Assembly (NCBI GenBank): GCA_007922305.1 | Contig: ML677351.1 | Location: 8,399,558 to 8,463,557 of the forward strand | From: Dermatemys mawii | Lineage: Eukaryota; Chordata; Testudines; Dermatemydidae | Direction of reading: 5' to 3' | Length of the DNA: 64,000 bases | Shown: piece by piece, positions 12,798 through 24,894 of the stretch | How positions within the stretch are numbered: the first letter of the stretch is position 1 | Layout: every line of letters starts with the position of its first letter | Made by a program: the position numbers and the translations under genes | Notes under the pieces: generated by a model | What the model was told of the DNA's origin: nothing | Database searches by the model: none | The model's input: the letters and a program-made list of their open reading frames with translations, nothing else

Positions 12798-12900
12798 GTC
12801 AAGTTATAAACTTTTGAAAACATCTCTGAGACCTGAGGCCTAAACTTTTGAAACTTCTGAAAAAATCTATAAACTATAAACTTTTGAAAAAATCTCTGCG
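12798..12900. repeat. Short degenerate tandem repeat (AAACTTTTGAAAA...)
   Basis: The phrase 'ataaacttttgaaaaaatctctg' recurs in about three imperfect forms between 12806 and 12899, with units of unequal length. It lies between the CR1 fragment and a Harbinger derivative. Confidence 0.5.
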
Positions 12901-12904
12901 TGTG

Positions 12905-13621
12905 AGATATACTACATGATTATTTTGGAATTAGCTGCGTTATACCGAATTAAAACTGAATCCGTCCACACAACCAACCCTGTTATGTCGAAATTAATGG
13001 CTCTTAAATCCGGTGTCTGTACTCCATCTTGGCAAGGAGAGTAGCTCTAAATTTGGCATCGCTGTTCTGGATTTAAGGTATTGTGGACGCAATTCGATGC
13101 TATCGGCCTCCAGGAGCTATCCCACAATACTCCATTGTGACCGCTTTGGACAGCACTTTCAACTGAGATGCACTAGACAAGTAGTCAGGAAAACCCCCGG
13201 AAACTTTTGAATTTCATTTTCTAGTTGGCCAGCGTGGCAAGCTCATCAGCACAGGGAATCATGCAAAGCTCACCAGCACAGGAGACTATGCAGTCCCAGA
13301 ATTGCAAAAGAGCTCCAGCATAGACCAAACGGGAGGTACTGGATCTGATTGCAGTATGGGGAGAAGAATCTGAGCAGGCAGAATGCCATTCAAAAAAATT
13401 GAATTCTTTACTCAGAATTCCATTGGGCAGCGGAGACTGTAGGAACTGTGGGATAGCTACCAACAGTGCACCGCTCTGAGAGTTGATGCTAGCCACAGTA
13501 CCATGGACGCAATATGCCGAATTCACGCTCTTAATGGGGAAACACAAGAACGAATGTATAAAATCGATTTTGAAAAACTGAATAGAATAATTCGATATAA
13601 TTTCATACTGTAGACGTACCC
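12905..13621. mobile_element. Old non-autonomous PIF/Harbinger-type element with SANT gene remnant
   Basis: The left end reads GAGATATACTACATGATTATTTTGG. The right end is the complement of a GGGTACGTCTACAGTATGAAATTAT start, and GGGTAYGTCTACACT is a Harbinger-type terminus I associate with turtle genomes. The interior contains a fragment of a SANT/Myb accessory gene (13288-13390) but no transposase. I infer a deletion derivative of a Harbinger family different from the one at 49.3 kb. The boundaries are approximate and I could not establish a clean target duplication. Confidence 0.55.
13288..13390 (+). pseudogene. SANT/Myb-like accessory protein N-terminal fragment
   Basis: An ATG at 13288 opens MQSQNCKRAPA, then an in-frame TAG (13321-13323), then TKREVLDLIAVWGEES. 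This matches the start of the SANT/Myb-like (trihelix-type) DNA-binding domain that accompanies Harbinger transposases, where a W...EV..LI..WGEE pattern is typical. Compare WSNSEVLDLISCWGEEAV in the gene at 52570-53131. The remainder of the domain is deleted, so it is a relic inside a non-autonomous element. Confidence 0.6.
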
Positions 13622-13859
13622 TCAGTTTGCACATGCTCAGGAGACAATTCTTCAGTTATAGCAGCTAAATCCACAAAAAAAATCATCCACACTGGCAGTG
13701 CTCTAGCAGGGGGCTGATATGAACTTTCCCTGCAATTGCAGTGTTGCATGCAGTCCAGATACCAGAACCGAGAGCAGAATGCCTGTATCTCTTGTGCTCT
13801 CAATAATCCGCCCTCCTGCTCCTAGGACAAATGTGGAGAAACTGAAATGCAGAAGGAAC

Positions 13860-14320
13860 AAGAGGGAAAGGATATGGATTGGGGGAAGGGGTGAAAACTG
13901 AGACTGGAGGCTGGCAGGGAGGAGAAGAGGGTTGGAATTGGGGTGGAGAGGAGATTAGTGCTGGGAGCTGGGGAGGGACACAGTTTGGAGAAGAATCTGG
14001 AGAGGGAGATTGGGACTTGAAGCCAGAAGAACAGAAAACATGGGTGGCTGGGAGACTAAAGGCTAGGATGTGGGAGAGAGATAGCTAGGATCTGGGATGG
14101 GTAAAACTGAGACTGACTGGGCAAGGAGATTCGGGACAATGACCTTCTGGCAGGCGGGGGAGGGTGGATTGGGAACAGGCAAAGGGACAGACTGGCTAGG
14201 TGAGGAGAATGGAACTGGTACAAGCATCCAGGGTTGGAGAAGAGAAAACAGACAGGTCTAGATTGGAAGAAAGGTGACAAAGAGTCATGAGTGGGGGGAA
14301 TGGGCAGAAGAGTCTTTGTT
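13860..14320. repeat. G-rich purine-biased low-complexity block
   Basis: About 450 bases are strongly G/A biased on the plus strand, made of loosely repeated phrases such as GGGAGCTGGGGAGGGACA, GAGACTGGCAGGGAGGAG and CTGGGCAAGGAGATTCGGGAC. The open frames across it (13879-14088 plus, 14056-14280 minus) reflect this composition and are not genes. Several G-runs could form quadruplexes. Confidence 0.55.
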
Positions 14321-14328
14321 CACAAGAG

Positions 14329-14647
14329 CAGTGGCTCTCAACCTTTCCAGACTACTATATGCCTTTCAGAAGTGTGATTTGTCTTTTGTACCTCAAGTTT
14401 TACCTCACTTAAAAACTACTTGCAAACAAAATCAGAAATAAAAATGCAAAAAAGTGTCACAGCACATTATTACTGAAAAATTGATAACTTTCTCCTTTGT
14501 CTGTATGAAATTTCAGTTTGCACAGACATTGTTAGTGCTTTTTGTGTAGCCTGTTGTAAAATTAGGCAAATATCTAAATAAGCTCATGTACCCCTGGAAG
14601 ACCTCTACAACCCCAGGAGTACGTGTATGCCTGGTTGAGAACCACTG
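14329..14647. mobile_element. hAT-type MITE, 319 bp
   Basis: The ends are CAGTGGCTCTCAACC and GGTTGAGAACCACTG, a 15-bp inverted pair with one mismatch. The flanks CACAAGAG (14321-14328) and CACTAGTA (14648-14655) agree at 6 of 8 positions, consistent with an old 8-bp hAT target duplication. It is non-coding. Confidence 0.75.
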
Positions 14648-15054
14648 CACTAGTACACTCCCCGCCAGAGCCTGGAATGGAATGCAACATTGCTCAGCCT
14701 CATCTTTCTTCTGCTGTCAACAACTATCTGTCAAACCCACTGGAAAACTGCACAACCTTCATTTTCCCTCATGTGTGTTTACATTATGATAGAGTTTTTA
14801 ATTATATGATCACATACTGCTTTTCACTTGACCCCTGCCTCATTCATTGGTAGGATGGAACTGCTCTAGGGGTGAATCAGAATTGTGTAATTAAGGATTC
14901 TGTAGTCTGTAGGACCCCTGCTTCAACTTTTGCAGAAGTTGGAAGCGTGCAGGAAATGCGTCAGGGGACTGCGGGAAAATAAAATAAATATTCATGGTTA
15001 AGGCAGTTGAATATTCTCCTGGGAAATAGGCAGTGAGAGAAACCAATCTCACAG

Positions 15055-15420
15055 ACTTCCTACATGATTCTAGTCAAGTCACTTAAACCAAAACTTTTCA
15101 CAGGTGGTCACTAACTGTGTTCTTCACTTTAGAAATGCCTAACTTGAAACCTGGGATCCAATTTGTAGCCATGGCTGAAGTCAAGGACAGCTGTGCTTTG
15201 AATATATTAAGTTCCACATAATGCTAAGTACTCTGAAAAAAATCAGATCCTAAGTGTCTTAAATGGGACAGCCAAATTTAGATGACACTTTTGTCCTTAA
15301 ATTTTTCTGTAAAATGGGAAGAATAATACCTCTTCATTTCACAAGGTTGTCATGAAAATAAATTCATTAATATTTGTGAAGCACTCAGCCACCACAGATA
15401 TGAACACCATAGAAAAGCTC
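15055..15420 (-). repeat. MIR/CORE-SINE-like fragments (interrupted)
   Basis: 'gattctagtcaagtcacttaaacc' (about 15067) and 'tgtaaaatgggaagaataatacctcttcatttcacaagg' with 'gttgtcatgaaaataaattcattaatatttgtgaagcac' (15309-15388) match the complement of a MIR-type SINE. About 200 bases of other sequence separate the two pieces. The repeat is ancient and diverged. Confidence 0.55.
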
Positions 15421-15929
15421 AGGAAGAAATTAATAATTCTGTTGGAAAAGCAGGGTTTGAATAGTGTGGAGCAAATAAGGCAAAAATAAAGGGAAGCAAA
15501 ATATTGAACAGCTGCACATTATAGAAGCATTCTCCATCTTATGCTCCGAATGCATTTCTTTTATGCAGAGTATGTGCGTGTGTGCGTGTGTAATTTATTA
15601 CTATGGATGATTTGGAAATCTGTCCATGCAATCTATAAACTCTGGTCAATATTGTGCAGTTATCACAAAATGTTAGTAACAAAACTGATGTTGTGACTGC
15701 ATCTTTGGCAAACCAGTTGTATCATAACTCTCTGAAGGAAAAAGAGAGCAGTGGAAAGTTACCCAAAAGACAGAGCAAAGGAAGCCAGGTTTTGGAAATG
15801 GGGTTTAAAAAAAGAGCCACACAGGAACAGAAAGTGGATGGGGGCAAGAAGAAGGAAGAGGTTAGACTGGTCAAGAGCAAAGGAAACAAGCTGGTCTTGG
15901 GGGGAAAAAGCTCCATGTTTTAGACCACA

Positions 15930-16560
15930 AGCCACACACTGAAGCATGTCTTTGACCTCAGCCCAGAGAATGTACTGGAATGGTGAGGAAACTGAGGCAG
16001 GGAAATGCATGTAGGTTTTATTATTGTCTATAGTCTGTACTCTTGTGCTTTATATGAATAAATAAAGGAGCAAAATGCCAAAAAGTGTGTGTGTTTGTTA
16101 AATGCTTCACAACTAGTGTGTGCCTCTGGAGAGGGTTAAATTGTAAACTAGAAGGGGTGGACTTCTCGGAGGTAGTGTGTTTAGGTATGGGGAGCATGAA
16201 GGATCACCATTGTGCATAGAGGTTAGGCAGCTGGACAGCAGATTCTAGCTCTCCCAAGGGAATTCCAGACAGAAAGTCTTCACCCAGACACTGTGCTTAA
16301 GGACTCCAAAACTGGATTAGTGGCTGGACTCCATCTAGGACCCAGAAGCTCAAAACGGCCAGGGACACTGGGACTCAAAAACTTGGATTTCCCTCTCCTC
16401 AGTCCATTGGTTGGCAAACAATGGAGCACCTGACTTGCTTTGTGACACATGGTTCTTCAGTTTTTCCCAGGGTTCTACATTTGATCACATTGATATCATC
16501 TCCAACTGTACTCAGAGGGCACAGGCGGAGGGGAGACGGGACATATGATGGCATGGTTTG
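15930..16560. other. Unclassified repeat-like block
   Basis: This region is GC-richer than its neighbours and contains an AATAAATAAA stretch near 16058 and phrases such as 'ggacccagaagctc...ggacactgggactc'. Its texture is that of a degraded LTR-type repeat, but I find no defined termini or target duplication, so I leave it unclassified. Confidence 0.25.
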
Positions 16561-16857
16561 ACACACAGGTTTCTGAGCTTGGAATTTAGGATTGTCACAT
16601 TAGTCATATGTAGCTCATTCAATGAGTCGTGCAGATGATTCCATAGAAGTGCTAGTAAACCCTTCTGCCAACCTACCATGTAGTCTGTATAGAATGAATA
16701 TAGAATAATAAAAATATTTGAGAAGCATTTTAGAGGTTTTTAATGGTAATATTCTAAGTATTGCCCCAATTGAATTTAATCTGTCTCTGACTTGGAAATC
16801 AACATGAATATAATTACACAGGCCTTGGAAGAAAAAATATAAGTATATATCATATAT

Positions 16858-17167
16858 CGGGGTCAGCAACTTTTCAGAAGTGGTGTGCCGAGTCTTCATT
16901 TATTCACTACAATTTAGGGTTTTGCATGCCAGTAATACATTTGAACATTTTTAGAAGGTCTCTTTCTATAAGTGTTTAATATATAACTAAACTATTGTTG
17001 TATGTAAAGTAAATAAGGTTTTTAAAATGTTTAAGAAGCGTCATTTAAAATTAAATTAAAATGCAGAGCCCCCTGGACTGGTGGCCAGGACCCAGGCAGT
17101 GTGAATGCCACTGAAAATCAGCTCACGTGCCACCTTCGGCACCCGTGCCATAGGTTGCCTACCCCTG
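16858..17167. mobile_element. hAT MITE family A, copy 1 (310 bp)
   Basis: The left terminus CGGGGTCAGCAAC and the complement of the right terminus, CAGGGGTAGGCAAC, form the inverted repeat. The 8-bp target duplications are TCATATAT (16850-16857) and TCATGTAT (17168-17175). The body includes 'gtgccgagtcttcatt' and 'ccactgaaaatcagctcac', shared with the copies at 31649-31960 and 43353-43652. It is non-coding and in the same orientation as copy 2. Confidence 0.88.
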
Positions 17168-17175
17168 TCATGTAT

Positions 17176-20100
17176 CGATATAGAAAAGGTGTTATAGACA
17201 TGTTGTGGTCACATCTTATTTTAAAATCTTCCCAGGCTGAAGTGAGTCCTGTATATCCTGCAGGAAATTGGGAATTATAAAATTCTAAACCTCTGAGCAC
17301 CTTCTATCACTATTTTTTTTTTACAAGACTTTTCTTCATTTCCCTCCAAACACATATTTCTTCCTGTTCCTTCACATACAATACTGTCCCAAGACCCAGC
17401 AGGGCAATATTTAATCTTGTGCCAATGAGAAATACAAAGGCCCACCATGTCATGACTCTTCAGAGCCACTGCTGTAACTACTGCTTCTCTCTCTTGCACA
17501 GTCTTACACAGCTGTCTCCATTTGTCTTTAACAACAGCTCTACTAGTAACACAACATATCCTCAGTCACTTCCCCTCTACTCCATGCCACCTCTGGCCAA
17601 ACTTTCCTTTCCCTGCCTTTTTGTTTCTGGTTGGAGAGTGTTTTCAAAATGAAAATATAAAAAGAAAATGCCTAGGCAATACTAAAAGGAAGTGGAAAAA
17701 TAAGAGTCTTTGATTATAATTCCATGGAAGAGCATCTTATTGAAAACCTGTGAATACATATTGGAGCCAGGTCTAGCTTATTTGCATTGGTGTAGCTCCA
17801 CTGAAGTTCATGTAACAATACTGATCTGGAGCTTTGCTTACCATATTAACAGAGATAATTGGCCATATAGATACTGACACTCAAAACTACGGTTTTGTTG
17901 GCATTTTTCAGCCTTACATCCAACAACCACTGCTGTCTTCCATCTGCACAATCCTCTGGCAGTAAACGGGACATATAATGCCTTAAAGTTGATTTATGAG
18001 CATTAACACTGAAACACCCTGTTACTACTGGTTGACCATGTACCTTTAAATGCATGAGATGAAGGGGGGATAGAAGGTACACACAGAAAGCAGCACAGTA
18101 AAATATTTTATCTTTGCTATGAAAGAAATGATACCAGTGTCATATAAAAGTTGCTGATATGTTTAGACTGTCACCAAATTGATTTATGATTAAAGTGAGT
18201 AAACAGTTCAGCAGAATAAGCCTGAACTTAATCCATGCAAAGGCATGAGCATTATCTGAACAGACACAACCTCATTTTTATTACCTGGGTTCAGATTTGA
18301 AGAGATGAGCCGCTCGCCCAGGCATAGTTATAATTCAGGTGAAGTAAAAGAAACACCAAAAATGTTTCCTCTTTATGGGCATTTTATGTATGATTAACAG
18401 AACAATCCAGTATGGGTCAAATTCTAGCTGTTTTTGAGTTCAGCCCCCAAATGTGTGCAAATAAAAACCATCAAGAGAGCATGTTTGTGCACATACTCTA
18501 GTCAGCCAAGAGGGACTATTTTACACAAGTCTAGTACAGTTGCTCTCTCAGATTTTCCATGTCAGGAACTCAAGTAATGTGAATGAGCAGCATTTGTAGA
18601 GGCTGAGAGCAGAACAGGGGAAAGATATTAAATTGTTGGCCCCGTGCCGTCTGAACTCTAAGCTTCACTTCAGAATGCCCTTCAGTGACTCATTACATGG
18701 ACATTTGTGTCCCACAGTCTCTCTCCTGGCCCCAGTGCCTGGGATGTACGTAAAAAGATAGCCTGAAGTTAGGATTTGGATCTACATCTATATTTGTTCA
18801 GCTGAAGAACCTGAGAAATGCAAGGTCTGGTAAGTATTTTTAAAGAGCGATGAAAGAGATATGTCAAGAGCATATGAGGATTTCTCAAACACATTGGTAG
18901 TGATACTAGGACTATTAGAAAATGTTTAACTGGAGTTATTTACACCTGATTAACCTATAAAAGTGTGATCCATACAAGAATTTGGGCCAGGGTTGGGCAT
19001 GGTTAGAGAAAGGAGCAGGACCAGTGAGAGCTGAGGAAGGAACCACATGTTAATGAGATTGCAATTACTTAAACACAAAAAAGGTTGACAAAAACTAAAT
19101 TACTAACACCATCTCAAAGTAAATTCTGAACATTTCAGTACTATCACCAATTATAATGTTCTCTATATATAAAAATATAGAAAATAGGCCCACCTCAAAC
19201 ACTTTGAAATGGAAACAATTTCAAAATTTCAATTCTTCTAATTAAAATAGGTTTTCATTTTCCAACCAGACTCTGGGCTTAATCCTATATTAATTGCAGT
19301 TAATAGCAATGCTCCCATTGACTTTAATAGTACTAGACCGAAGCTTATATACCTAAATCTCGAATTATAGTGTTCATGGTATTAAGTCTCTTAAGAAGAA
19401 ATTGTTAATTACACTGAACTGTGTTCCATTTTCTGATGTGATTATTTGTTTGCAGGTAGTAGCCAGACACCTTAATCAGGATCAGAACCCTGTTTTTAGG
19501 TGTTGTACAAATAGACAGACAGTTTGCAAACTAACTGGAAACAAGAGACAAGCAATTAAAACAAATAAGAGGAAAGGGATAAAAATGATACATGAGCACA
19601 TGGTTACAAAGATTAGTGCACACTTTGGAGAGTCCAGAAAACTTTTACTTTACCCTTTTGTACATAAACAACATCAGTGTTTATGTAACTCTAATTGCTG
19701 CTTAGCCTAGCTATCATGGATTGATTGATTTTTCCTTCATGTCGCAACGGATCTTGATGCAAACTAAAGTCTTCAGGAAAAGTAAAAAGGGCATACCACA
19801 ATCTACTGTAGCTTAGAAAAATATTTCAGAAAGACAGGTTTCAATAGACCAGTCTCATTCATAAGAATTTCTCTATCCTTACAAGACAGCCAGTATCCAC
19901 AGGTGTCACTGAAACAAGTAAGCTACATTACTCTCTATAACTAGGTACTATACAAACATATGCATACCTATAAAATAGTTTTCTGATTTGATTCTGTAAT
20001 TAACAGACATACATAAAGATAACACATCTGAGCATACCAAATGAATTCAAATAACCAGGAGAAGTTAAATTAACATGCAGAAATTATGGAGAAATATCTG

Positions 20101-22664
20101 AATGCATTTAAAATGTTATTAATGAAGTATGAATGATAATTATGTTAGGACACTAATGGCACTAAACAAAAATAATTATGCATAAAAGAACAAAATGCTT
20201 GAAAATTTTAAATGAATGAAAGAATGATTAAAGATAACAATCAAATCCTGTGAGAGTCTGTGGCCTCAATCCAGCAAATCATTTAAGCATATGTGTAGTC
20301 TCACTGCAATTAATAGGATTACTCATGTGCCTAAAGTTAAGCATATGCTTAAATACTTTGCTAGACAAGGGCAATGAATCATAGGCAACTAAACACAACA
20401 GGTTTATCTTGAGATGAATTATATGCATAGCTAATAATTAGAGGATCACAGAATGGCAAAAGAAAGGGTACTCAAACCCACTAGCAAAATATTAGATATT
20501 TAGATACTAGAGGTTTCTATCATTGAATCTCCTACTATAGTTTTCATTTTGGTTTTTACAGACACTCTAAAATAACTGCAGACATAAAGCTGATAGTGTT
20601 CAGTACTTCTGTCTTATTAATTTTTTTTAGGGGGGGAGGGAGGAATGTAAATTGTTTGGGAGTATATAAAAATAGCAGACATTTGTATAGCATATTGTAA
20701 ATGGTAATTTCAAAGCAACAACAAAATGGATTATCTTTAAGCAGTTCTATCCCACTGTGCTATTATATCAGTCTATTCCCATCTATTATGTACTGATGGA
20801 GAATTTGTGAGATGTAATACAGTACTGCTATTTACTTCACAGTGTCCAATAAGTTCCATTTTGTTCGTATTTTAAATATGGTCTGAAGGAGCTGGCTACA
20901 TTTCCCCTTTAGTTATTGTCTTTAATGTACTTACCAACAGTGTACCTTTACAGCTAAATTATCCCTAACAGTTCTCTAATGGAAAATAATTCAATTTGCA
21001 AGCTATTACTCTCTTTATTAAATCAGCCTAACTATGCAGATTACACTCAACAGCCATTCTTGCACAGTAGGAAAAAATAACTTTAAACAATCACATTTCC
21101 ATATTTATTCTTAATGAGAAATTCATGTAAATATGCACCACAGTCCTGATCATTATGTGCATTCCACAAGAACAGCAGATTTAGATTTTACCATGTCCCA
21201 GTTTAGAATGACTTGTGCTGTCCATATTTTTAAATAGTGTCAAAAATTCAGATTAAAAAAATAATTGCAAAATTGGGTTGTGAATTTAAAGTGTCCTTCA
21301 TTTTCTGATTGGGAATTGCTCATTTACCACTCTTGTATATGTGGATATGAATAGTGATTGAGAAACTTCCAAGAAAATAAAAAAAGAGAATGCTTACCTA
21401 CCTACACACTGACCCATCATGAGATCTTGGTATGGTGAAAAACTGCTTATGGACCAGATCTCCGGTATATTACAGTGGAAATTATTAAAAATTTATTACA
21501 TGTATTACTGTTTCTACTGAATCTAGAAGTAGTCATCATTTTAAACACAGGGAATCTGAAACCTTTAATAGCTGTACAAAGAGAATTACCTTTAAGGGCA
21601 GCCATTACACCAGCACTCATCTTCTACTCTAACTTTTTAAAGCACTATGGACCTTCCAAATAGCTGTCAAGTTTTTGTTTCTAAGGTAGTATGTCTCTAG
21701 CATATAGAAAATAGTATTTTAATGTTTTGTATAATTCTGTACATACAAAGCTCCAATATGGAGTGATATAAAACAAGAGTGATTAATTTGCACACAATAA
21801 AAAAGGAACCAACTATCACCATACACATTAGACTCAGAGAGACAACCAGTGAAGACGCACTAGCTCAGTTTATCTTTTTCATAATTGGTTACAATGTATT
21901 CAATACTCTAATATGTTCAGGTTCTTGTTCAAGTTCTGGAAACCAAAAATTACTCAGCATGTTTACCTTCACACAATGCTTTCTTCAAAGTGCTTTCACC
22001 TTACTACAGGCCTACAGAGTTGCTGTGGAGAGCAGATGGATGATTATTTTCCTAGTTTAGCGCTCAAAGTAAAACCCATTCTTTCCTGGCTGTAACAAAC
22101 TTCAAACTGCCTCCTAATAACCTCCTAACAATTTGCTTCTTTTTTCAGCCTACCTCCCCATTCTATAATTTCCAATGCCAAAATACACAGAGAAACATGC
22201 TGTGGCACTAGGGGGCCATTCCTGACAAGTACCTAGCCCAACCTTTATCACTGCCATAATGTGAGATCTTGAAATCTCACAAGGAAGATTACTATTTTGG
22301 TGCTTTCCAGGAAGACACTTCAGTAATGAACATCTTCAGAGATGTATCCCCTGTTAGTGTGAAAAGTCTGCCATGGAGTAATCTACTTAATTGCAACAAA
22401 AATTTACATAAGGAGGAAAAGCTGCTTGCTTTTAGATCCAGTTATTTGTGAAGGAAACTTTATCAACATATTAAGTTTTTAAAGGAATATGGACCATATG
22501 AAATGTGATCCATTTCTCAATCATCATTTTTTGTTAATCAACTGCTTTGTGTGCATCACTTAACGATGATTGATAGGCCTGAGGATACAAGTTGTCTCTT
22601 TATTCATAAGCCATACACAGCATGGGCAGGAGCAATTCAAGCATCCACAAACTGTACAATCAAT
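17176..22664. other. Unannotated intergenic DNA with scattered ancient repeat pieces
   Basis: I see no gene. Small degraded pieces of old amniote repeats occur near 17765-17835 ('ggtgtagctccactgaagtt'), 19265-19345, 19455-19560 ('gacaccttaatcaggatcagaaccctg', a MIR-like SINE tail) and 20260-20365. The remainder is AT-rich single-copy-looking sequence. The longest frame (19402-19710, 102 codons) overlaps the SINE tail and is not credible as a gene. Confidence 0.5.
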
Positions 22665-22794
22665 AATCAGAGAGGTAGCAGTGTTAGTCTGGATTTACAG
22701 AAATGACAAAGGGTCCTGTGGCACCTTAAAGACTAACAAAAGTATTGAAGCCTAAGCTTTCGTGGGCTAGTACCCACTTCGTCAGATGCATGCA
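22665..22794 (+). mobile_element. tRNA-type SINE, 130 bp, 11-bp TSD
   Basis: It opens with 'agagaggtagcagtgttagtctgg', a polymerase III box-like start. It continues with 'gggtcctgtggcaccttaaagactaacaaaagtatt' and 'taagctttcgtgggctagtacccacttcgtcagatgcatg', a SINE type common in turtles. The target duplications GTACAATCAAT (22654-22664) and GTACAGTCAAT (22795-22805) flank it with one mismatch. The element is complete relative to the other copies in the window. Confidence 0.75.
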
Positions 22795-22805
22795 GTACAG
22801 TCAAT

Positions 22806-24689
22806 GTTCCTGCGCTACAACCCTGAAGGATTTAACATCAGAGATGGGAGTGGAAGGTGGTAGTGAATTGAATCACTCCCCCAAACTTTGGTGAAGTTCA
22901 GATCCAGTTGTAATTTTTGGACCACTCTCTTGTGAAAGAATAGATTTTTTTTCTAGGGTCAATGAAACCTGTTGTCTCTCTCGTGAGACTGGCCACAAGG
23001 TTGCTTGTTGTTGTTGTTTAGTTAAAATCAATAGTAATTTTAATTTTTGTAATTTATCCATACATGTGAGGTGGACTGGATAGGGAGCTTTGAATGAGAC
23101 ATTTTGCCCGTTCCTAGTGGTGATCAAGTTGGAAGTTACTATTCCTATGACATAATTCCAGAAAATGTTATTTTTACCACTGAATAAAGCAATTTCTGAT
23201 GTCCAGTTTTATTTGTAATCAATAGCTTTTTATAACACTGGCTGTCATGTTTGTCTATACAGCCTATATTTAACTGATTACTCTGCAAAGGTCTCTGGGA
23301 TATTGCAGGGATGAATGGCACTATTTCAATCTTCTATTATACAGTATGGTATCAGCTTGTACTGTATAGTATGTTACTCCTATACCACAGCAACCAAGCA
23401 ATTTATAGAAAAATACATAGCTCCAACATATTAAATGAAATATGCTGTTGCCACTCTCAACCTCAGCAATAAAGCATTCTTAATCTTTATATAATCCCTT
23501 TAGCCCTGAACACACCAGTCATGGTAGAGCAGCTTTTTAATTTTAAAAAAAGCACAGCACAAAGGGCTGCTTTCAGAATTTTAGCTGGTTTTCACAATGT
23601 TTTATTCATACATTTACTGTAGATTTTAATACTTATTTCTATAGAAATTTCAGGAAAAAATATTTACAATAAATAAACTTCTCAAATAAAATACAGCAGT
23701 CCTGTTATTTGGAGTAGTACCTTTAACTGAGTTTGGTTGTTAGTATTGCCATTAATTGATTTAACTGGTACATAAATAAAGCATATTCCAATGAAATGGT
23801 TATTTCATATAAACAAATGCAAATATAGCCGTATAAAATGGTTAGCTACTATAACTCAGATATAAACTCTGTTGGTTCAGCAGGTGTGAAATTCCAGTTT
23901 AAGTACATGCTACTGTAATTTCACAGCTGAATCGTAGAGTTGCCACAGAGTCCCCATTGAGTAAATTTCACATTTGCATGCATTCAAGGTCATTACTGAA
24001 GGTGATCAAAATGAGATTCGACACCTCCATTTATTTATTGTCAGGGAGTGGGTTTGAAATTTCCACTGACTGTAATCATGCTGATTCCTCGTCCAAGTCA
24101 AGGTTATTGCAATCTTGTCTTGACTTGTCAAAGAAGAAATTTTACTCCTAACACATCATCTTTCAATAATTCTCATCTTTGATCAGATTTCAGGCTTAGT
24201 AAAGAAAGACACAGATACTGAATTTATACTGAGCATGTATACAGCTTCATCAATTCAGATTATTTCCTCTCATCAGATCAAAATGGCTGTTTTCTTTCCA
24301 TTACTGAGTTCATAAGCACCTTATTCAATGATGTAGGTTCAGTATAATAAAAACAACAAAATAAGAGTGTTAAATAAGTATTTAGCACTTAAATAAGTGG
24401 TTGAGTTTCTACATCCAGCTATAAAAGGCAGAATATATAACAGAACTATTAAAGGTGCTATTTTGAATGGTGGTTATATTATATTCTGAACAGGAATAAG
24501 GAAGAAAAGTGTTAAAATACTCAGAGATCACTTTTCAAAATGCCATCCTTGAATTCCATGTCCAGTCATACAATTATGGTCAACAACAATAGGAGAGAAA
24601 ACATTTTTATCTATTCTGAGATCATGCAACAAAACAGTAAATTCAACTCTGTATTTGATCAACAGGTATCAAAATATGAAAACTTAACT
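22806..24689. other. Unannotated intergenic DNA
   Basis: I recognise no gene or repeat family. A short GTT run (TTGTTGTTGTTG) lies near 23007. Confidence 0.5.
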
Positions 24690-24860
24690 GAGGATCTCAA
24701 AGATAATTATGTTTTATGTTCATTATATAGATGGGGAAACAAATACACGGAAATTACAAAACTTGCAAAACATCATATAGTGACCCAGTGACAAAGTGAG
24801 AGACAAAACTCACGTCTTCCCGCTGCAATGTTCTTACTCTAATCACTAGACAATTCTATC
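24690..24860 (+). repeat. MIR/CORE-SINE-like repeat
   Basis: 'tagatggggaaacaaatacac', 'ttgcaaaacatcatatagtgac' and 'gtgagagacaaaactcacgtcttcccgctgcaatgttctta' follow the order of a MIR-type SINE (dilute 'gatggggaaactgaggcac...cttgcccaaggtcacac...gagccagg'). It is diverged. Confidence 0.55.
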
Positions 24861-24894
24861 TTCCAGATATTGATTCATCTCCAGACATGGAATA

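Noticed and set aside
19402..19710. 102-codon frame as a small gene
   Set aside because: It overlaps a MIR-like SINE tail and has no recognisable domain or splice context.
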